DNA of 64,000 nucleotides, from NCBI GenBank assembly GCA_963082975.1, contig OY720350.1:43912734-43976733 (forward strand), given 5' to 3'. Under the pieces are notes generated by a model. That model searched no databases. It saw only the letters and a program-made list of their open reading frames with translations, and had not been told where the DNA came from. Both the position numbers and the translations under genes were made by a program. Of this stretch, positions 58,038 through 64,000 are shown one piece after another. The stretch is from Labia minor. Lineage: Eukaryota > Arthropoda > Insecta > Dermaptera > Spongiphoridae. How positions within the stretch are numbered: position 1 is the stretch's first letter; each line of letters starts with the position of its first letter.

Positions 58038-58567
58038 AAAAAGTATTTTAGGCATGATGTCTGTCCGTCCGTCCGCTGTGTGTCCGTAGAGATGTGTACA
58101 GCCTGAACGGCTCAACGGATTTTGATGAAATTTGGTATATTTACTTAATGCATCAGTATGATGAATGGATCAACTTTTGGTGCAAATCCGGAAACCGGAA
58201 GTGCTAGTATTGCCGATCGAAGAGAGGAAGTGAAGGGTTATTTTCATATCAAATTTCACGTGAAGGCATATCTCCACGTGTTATGCACTTTGTATTGGTT
58301 TTATCCTCGAGAAAAATCATCTTCATTAGTTTTTTCTTAATTTAAAATTATATGACGTCACCCAGCACTTCATGACGTCACAGCCAGCCCTTATATATTA
58401 TAAATAAAATAAAATTAAAAATATTTATATTATATCCATATCTGTTTTTTTTTATATTTAAAATATCAGTTAACCGGAAGTAGCACTTTATTACATTCTA
58501 AATATTCATTCACAACTCTTTATACCTATTTATATGCGGGAAAGTCTAGGGGAGGACACTCCCGCTT

Positions 58568-59357
58568 ATTTAATCTAAGAATTAAAAATATTTGTTTCAC
58601 AAAAAATATTAGTTTCTCTTTAATTTTTATAAAACGTCTTTTTTATTTTTTTTATAAAAAAAAATTTCTGTATATAAAATTATAATTTAAAGATTTACAT
58701 TTCAATCTAAAGGTTTTAAAAATTTATATTTAAACATTAAATATAATAAATCTGATTATAAATTTGTATTCTTAATGATAAATTTAATTTTTTTTTTCTT
58801 TTTTTTTGTAGTCCAGATCTCTGGGGGAGTTCACGCTGATTCAAAGTCCACCCTTTTCCAATACACATTTGTGACCAACCCTTCTTTTTCTTAAAATTTT
58901 CCCCTGTTGATATCCACTCTTAAAAAAAATCATTACAATATATATATATAATTAACGCTTCGATTACATAAAATTTATTATCTCATTTTCCATATAACAT
59001 TTCTATAATAAATCTTATATTACAATGTATATAAAATTAATGCTGAATGTAATTAAATGATTTATTATATTTTTATAAAAAAAAAAGTTAGTGAATATGA
59101 TCTTGAAATTTATATCTCATTTAATTATTTATTTATTGATAAGTTATCTTGAATTTCATTTTTTTCTATTTACAATTTATTTATTCAATTTAATAATATA
59201 ATGAAATTATTAGAATGAACTATAACTACGAGTATATTAACTTAATTATCACTCCACTGATAAACAAATTTTTAATTATTTTTAATAAGTAGTATATTGA
59301 TAAGATCACTTGTGAAAATATTTATTTTATAGATGATTCAAATTTATAACAAAAAAT
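58568..59357. other. AT-rich spacer with a complex block at 58812-58920
   Basis: The block (GTCCAGATCTCTGGGGGAGT onward) is not recognised; the remainder is AT-rich. Confidence 0.4.
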
Positions 59358-59954
59358 CTGGAGTGTCTCCACTCGACTATTTCGCAAATTTGAATTGTAT
59401 TAAATAACATAATATATTATATTTTAATTAATTATTAATTAATTATAAATTATAAATTAAAATTAATAAATAATATTTATTAAACCAGCGCATGTTTGGC
59501 TCTTAGTTGATGACACCACGTCACGTGTTGGCGCGTGAGATTTGCAGAGTTAAAAAATTAATTCTGGTACTTTCAGCGATTCAATCAAATTGAAATTCTA
59601 TATATAGCAGTTTTATACAATTATTAATCATGTAAAAAATTATCAAACATATATCTTTATTTTTACGGTGACTTTAGAAGAAAAAAAAAATCAAAACGTT
59701 GTAGGTAATGACCCTCTTCCGATTGAGCTACATTTCTCAAAAGTTGATAGAAAACTATGAATTTTGAATAATGTCCATGTACCAATCATTCTAGCTCAAA
59801 CCGTTTTTGCGTAATCTTGGTTACCTACACAAACACATACACACACAGACATTTTTCTCAACCTTAGTGAAAATGATTCAGGAACCTTCAAAATGTATAA
59901 ACACATCAAAATCTCAACATCGAAAATTTTCGTGATCGCAATGAGCGAGATAGT
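59358..59954 (-). mobile_element. Family A Helentron-like repeat (A8)
   Basis: Minus copy with a normal 3' end (GCGAAATAGTCGAGTGGAG and onward at 59358). The 5' hairpin is collapsed: one arm and loop are lost, leaving ACTATCTCGCT next to CATTGCGATC. Confidence 0.74.
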
Positions 59955-60069
59955 AAAAATAACATCACAAAAAGATAAATTCAAAGGTCTTCTAAAAATT
60001 CTAATTTAATTAATTTAATAATTTTTATTTTTCATTATTCATCACTAGTGTTTAATAAAACTTCTTTAA

Positions 60070-60371
60070 CGATAGAAAGGGAAGGTATTATTTTCACACC
60101 AAATTTCACATTTTGAGATTTTTATAAATGTCCACGAATCATGCATTTTCTGAGACAGAAAAAAGTATTTTTAGCATGATGTCCGCCCATCTGTCCCTCT
60201 GTCCATTAAGTGTGCAACTTGAATGGCTCAACGGATTTTGATAAAATTTGGTATATTAAATATATTACTATTAAATTACTACTATATTATTACTTATTAT
60301 ATTACTTAATGCATCACTAAAATAAATTCATCAACTTTTTGGTGTATATCCGGAAACTGGAAATGGTAGTT
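60070..60371 (+). mobile_element. Family B fragment (B11), diverged
   Basis: From ACGATAGAAAGGGAAGGTAT to GGAAACTGGAAATGGTAG; both ends are missing, with a private AT-rich insertion after TTTGGTATATTAAA. Older than the other copies. Confidence 0.6.
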
Positions 60372-61423
60372 TACAAAGTATTAATTTTATATTCATTGCC
60401 GACAATTTTTCACTTAAAATATAGTATTCATTAATAATTGAGTAATTAAACTAAAAATAAAAACCAAGATTATATAATTTAGTCATTTTAATTCAAGTTT
60501 TAAAAATATTTTTTTTTTATACTTTATATTCTATATAATAATGTATATTATAAATATATAACAGTCCATTTATGGAAATAAATATGGAATTTTATAAATT
60601 TATAAAAAATCATTTGGATTTTCATGTAAAGTACAGAGTTTTGATTTTCAATATTTTCTTAATTTAAATTTAACTATTTACTTATATATTATTAAATTAT
60701 CATTTAATTAATTTATTTAATAATTAAAATATTCATCCGTTTCAAGTTCATATATATATATTATATATCTTATTTTATCTTATTTTGTTCCTCATTCTTT
60801 TAACAAAATTGCGGTTGCTTGTCTTACTTTTACTCTCTTCCAATACATCTTATAAATTTCTTGTTGATTTTTTTCGGAACCTTTTGGCATTTCGCTACGA
60901 TGTGCTAAGCGTTAGGCGTTTATAGAAATCGGGCTTCCGCCGGCATCACCAGTAGAAAGCGAAGAATCATGGAACATGAGAATACAATGATATATATATA
61001 TATATAAATATTTTCAAAATATTTGATTTTGAAGTATATTTGACTTTATATTATTTAATAAGATATAATATATATTTTTTCTATTGATACTAAAAACAAC
61101 GTCAGAAATTGAAATTCTTAGATAAATAATAACATAACATAGATTCTAAATTAAAACCTAATCGGTTAAACGGTATAGACATTATTCATACAACTACTCT
61201 ACACACTCATACACAAAGTTATATTATCTTTAAATTATAAAAGATTGATACATGACCTTAAATAATAAAAATATATATAAATCCCAAAATCTGATAAAAG
61301 GTTTTCTATCATAATCTCAACTTTCTTTTAGACAACGTTTGCTGGAAAGTAAAAATTAATTTTTTATACATAATTTGTTTTTTATTTCAATTTTATTTCT
61401 TATTTTCACATGTAAAAATAATT
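60372..61423. other. AT-rich stretch with a complex block at 60805-60990
   Basis: The block includes GCTTCCGCCGGCATCACC; not recognised. No coding frame. Confidence 0.35.
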
Positions 61424-61998
61424 AGCTGGAGTGTCTCCACTCGACTATCTCGCAAATTTGAATTGGATTAAATAACATAATATATTATATTTAAATTAAA
61501 TTTAATTAATTATAAATTATAAATATTAAATATTAAACCAGCGCATGTTTGGCACTTTGTTGATGGCACCACGTCACGTGTTGGCGCGTGAGATTTGCAG
61601 TGTTAAAAAATTAATTCTGGTACTTTCAGCGAATCAATCAAGCTGAAATTCTATATATAGCAGTTTTATACAATTTTTAATCATGTGAAAAATTATCAAA
61701 AATATATCTTTATTTTTACGGTCACTTTAGAGAAAAAAATCAAAACGTGGAAGGTAATAACCCACTTCCAGTTGAGCTACATTTCTCAAAAGTAGAAGTA
61801 GTAGAAAATTACGGACTTTGAATAATGCCCGTATACCAAATTTCATGATTCCAGTTCAAACCGTTTTTGCGTAATTTTGGTTACACATTTTTCTAAACCT
61901 TAGTGAAAATGATTCAGGAACCTTCAAAACGTATAAAAACATCAAAATCTCAACATCGAAAATTTTCGTGATCGCAATACTATCTCTGCCGAGATAGT
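61424..61998 (-). mobile_element. Family A Helentron-like repeat (A9), microsatellite lost
   Basis: Both ends present (ACTATCTCGGCAGAGATAGT at 61998; CACTCCAGCT at 61424). The GT microsatellite is absent, with GTTACACATTTTTCTAAACC joining the flanking parts directly. A short duplication (AGTAGAAGTAGTAGAA, about 61791) is private. Confidence 0.75.
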
Positions 61999-63279
61999 AA
62001 AAATAACGTGACTAATATTTTTCACTATTTCAATTTAATTATTTTGAACTACATATACAATTCTTTTTATTAATTTTATTTTTACATTATTTAGTTAATC
62101 ATAACTATAAGAATAATTCTTATTATACTTTTGTTTAGTTATACTTATAATTATATTACTTGGAATTTTAATCAAAAGATTAAAATTATGTTTAAACGAA
62201 TCATCTTTTTTCCAGTCAATAATAACTGTATAGTTCCCTCTTTCCTCATTTATGTAAACTTTAGTCCATTAAAGGAAGATGCAAAATTTCTAATCACATT
62301 AAGTAACACAAACCAATATTGATAATATTAAATATACATATACATATTGTCGAGAGACTTGAATGTAAGTGAAGAAATGTCAAAATTCCATCATTTCACC
62401 TTTCAATCTTCTCACAATCTTGCTTTAATACGTTTTTATTTTAAATCAAATTTCTGTTGTGGCTCGTTTATAAATTACCCACCGGCACCCATTCTTATAA
62501 ACTTATAAATTATTCCCATACTCTTTTGTAATCCATTTATATAATGTATTACTAATCTGCATTTAGATCTCTGAACAGACTCGAATACCATTATATCTCT
62601 CGCCCCCCCCCCCTCTCATTTTTCTTTCACTTGACGACCAAACAAGCGATAGAAATAGATCTTAAATAGATAGATAGAAGATGTAATGAAAAATAAAAGA
62701 ACCACTGCATTTGTATCTGATATTGAAAGATATATATCAACTAAAATGAAAATTAATGATATTACAAATAATTTATAATTGATAGTTATCTAATCGTTCT
62801 CTATATAATATTTTAATAGGATCTATAAATATAGATTATCATTTATTTTAATTTAATTCACATTATTTGAAAAATAAATTAAAAATAATTTTACAAAGAT
62901 TTTCATTCAAATAATGATAAGTTATTTAAACAAATTTTAATTAATTAATTTTATTGTTTTTATCCATTGACATATAATCAATATATTTGAATAGAATTTT
63001 AATCATGAATTCTTTATTATATTAACTAATTAAAAATAACTATTAATATATTTTCTTTCTAAATAATATATACATAATGTAACATATCGAAAGGTCATAT
63101 AATTTTTCAATAATAATTGCTTAACTTTTTTAAATACTAAAAAGTATGGTAGGAAATAATTGGTGTAGTAATAATAATTAATAATTAAGTATTGTCTAAT
63201 TCTAAATGTTAGAAGAACTTTATGGCTTTATTCATATACTTAATTTTTTTAGGATTTAAATATTCTTTTTTATATTTTT
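61999..63279. other. AT-rich stretch, nothing recognised
   Basis: A small open frame at 62131-62322 has no protein-like character. A poly-C run lies at about 62603. Confidence 0.4.
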
Positions 63280-64000
63280 ACTACCTCGCCACGAAAATTT
63301 TCGATGTTGAGATTTTGATGTTTTTATACGTTTTGTAGGTTCCTGAATCATTTTCACTAAGGTTGAGAAAAATGTCTGTCTGTCTGTGTGTGTGGTGTGT
63401 GTGTGTGTGTGTATGTATGTAACCAAGATTACACAAAAACGGTTTGAGCTAGAATGATGAAATTTGGTACATAGGCTTTATTCAAAATTCGTAATTTTCT
63501 ATCAACTTTTGATAAATGTAGCTCAACCGGAAGAGGGTCATTACCTACAACGTTTTGATTTTTTTTCCTCTAAAGTGACCGTAAAAATAAAGATATATGT
63601 TTGATAATTTTTCACATGATTAAGAATTGTATAAAACTGCTATATATAGAATTGCAGTTTGATTGATTCGCTGAAATTACAATAATTAATTTTTTAACAC
63701 TGCAAATCTGTATGTGTGTATGTGTGTGTGTATGTATGTAGACAAAATTACGCAAAAACGGTTTGTGGTGGAATCATGAAATTTGGTATACGGGCATTAT
63801 TCAAAGTCCGTAATTTTCTACTTCTACTTTTGAGAAATGTAGCTCAACAGGAAGTGGGTCATTACCTACAACGTTTTGATTTTTTTTTCTTCTAAAGTGA
63901 TAGTAAAAATAAAGATATATGTTTGATAATTTTTCACATGATTAATAATTGTATAAAACTGCTATATATAGAATTTCAGCTTGATTGAATCGCTGAAAGT
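63280..64000 (+). mobile_element. Family A elements fused at the microsatellite, continuing past the window
   Basis: The first copy starts ACTACCTCGCCACGAAAATT (half of the 5' hairpin lost), has a GT microsatellite (63372-63420), and runs to CACTGCAAATC at 63708. The sequence then jumps back to a GT/GTAT microsatellite and repeats the body from ACGCAAAAACGGTTTG to the window edge. The 3' end is outside. Confidence 0.68.

Larger units (their letters stand above)
55768..58567 (+). mobile_element. Composite C/B Helentron-like element with nested insertions
   Basis: Outer element. The family C 5' end ACTTTCCCGCATACTTCG is followed by a TATG microsatellite (about 55899-56000), the core AACCGGAAGTGG, and CAAGTAGCGTTTCCTTTTT (to 56301). 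Then comes family B sequence from ACCGACCGACG (56302-56404, resuming 58041-58470), then the family C 3' end TATGCGGGAAAGTC, hairpin GGGAG-GACA-CTCCC and GCTT at 58567. Inside its B part, after AACAGAAAA, sit a second C/B element (56408-57417, minus) and family A copy A7. No ORF; long frames across the microsatellite are artefacts. Confidence 0.7.

Overview
The window is AT-rich animal nuclear DNA, most likely from an insect. It has introns with GT-AG (and one probable GC-AG) borders, a partial insect-type gustatory receptor, a C2H2 zinc-finger gene, and a dense mix of eukaryotic transposons. There is no sign of bacterial or organellar DNA. The order cannot be fixed from the sequence alone; an AT-rich hymenopteran parasitoid is a guess, not a result.

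Layout. 1-2306 is the 3' part of a hAT transposon whose complete second copy lies at 16260-19586, with an intact 619-aa transposase and an exact 8-bp target duplication. 6043-12030 (minus) holds three phase-compatible exons of a gustatory receptor gene; its introns contain a Helentron-type element and a decayed Tc1/mariner element. A tRNA-derived SINE with perfect 14-bp target repeats sits at 12947-13226. Diffuse repeats and a fold-back structure occupy 14.4-15.6 kb. 19693-22425 is a Copia-type LTR element with paired LTRs but most of integrase and reverse transcriptase deleted. 23-33 kb is rich in non-autonomous rolling-circle-like repeats, plus a mariner relic, a Penelope-type terminal fragment and a small hAT element. 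33952-36243 is the clearest host gene: a two-exon, 554-aa protein with 17 near-identical C2H2 fingers. 42966-49228 is an old ZMYM1-type hAT element carrying a large Penelope-like retroelement (43199-48756) in an inverted partial-tandem arrangement. 49.2-55.4 kb is largely featureless AT-rich DNA. 55.5-64 kb is another cluster of nested rolling-circle-like repeats.

The unifying theme is three repeat families, here named A (ACTATCTCGC ends), B (ACCGACCGACG ends) and C (ACTTTCCCGCATA ends). Their ends are unrelated in sequence, but they share one architecture: a 5' sub-terminal motif, an internal microsatellite, a common core (ATGAAATTTGGTA, then CCGGAAG), the inverted sub-terminal motif, and a terminal hairpin. 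This matches the plan of non-autonomous Helentrons (HINE/DINE-type). They are nested in one another, form chimeras and seem to pick up flanking DNA. No rolling-circle Rep/helicase gene is present in the window.
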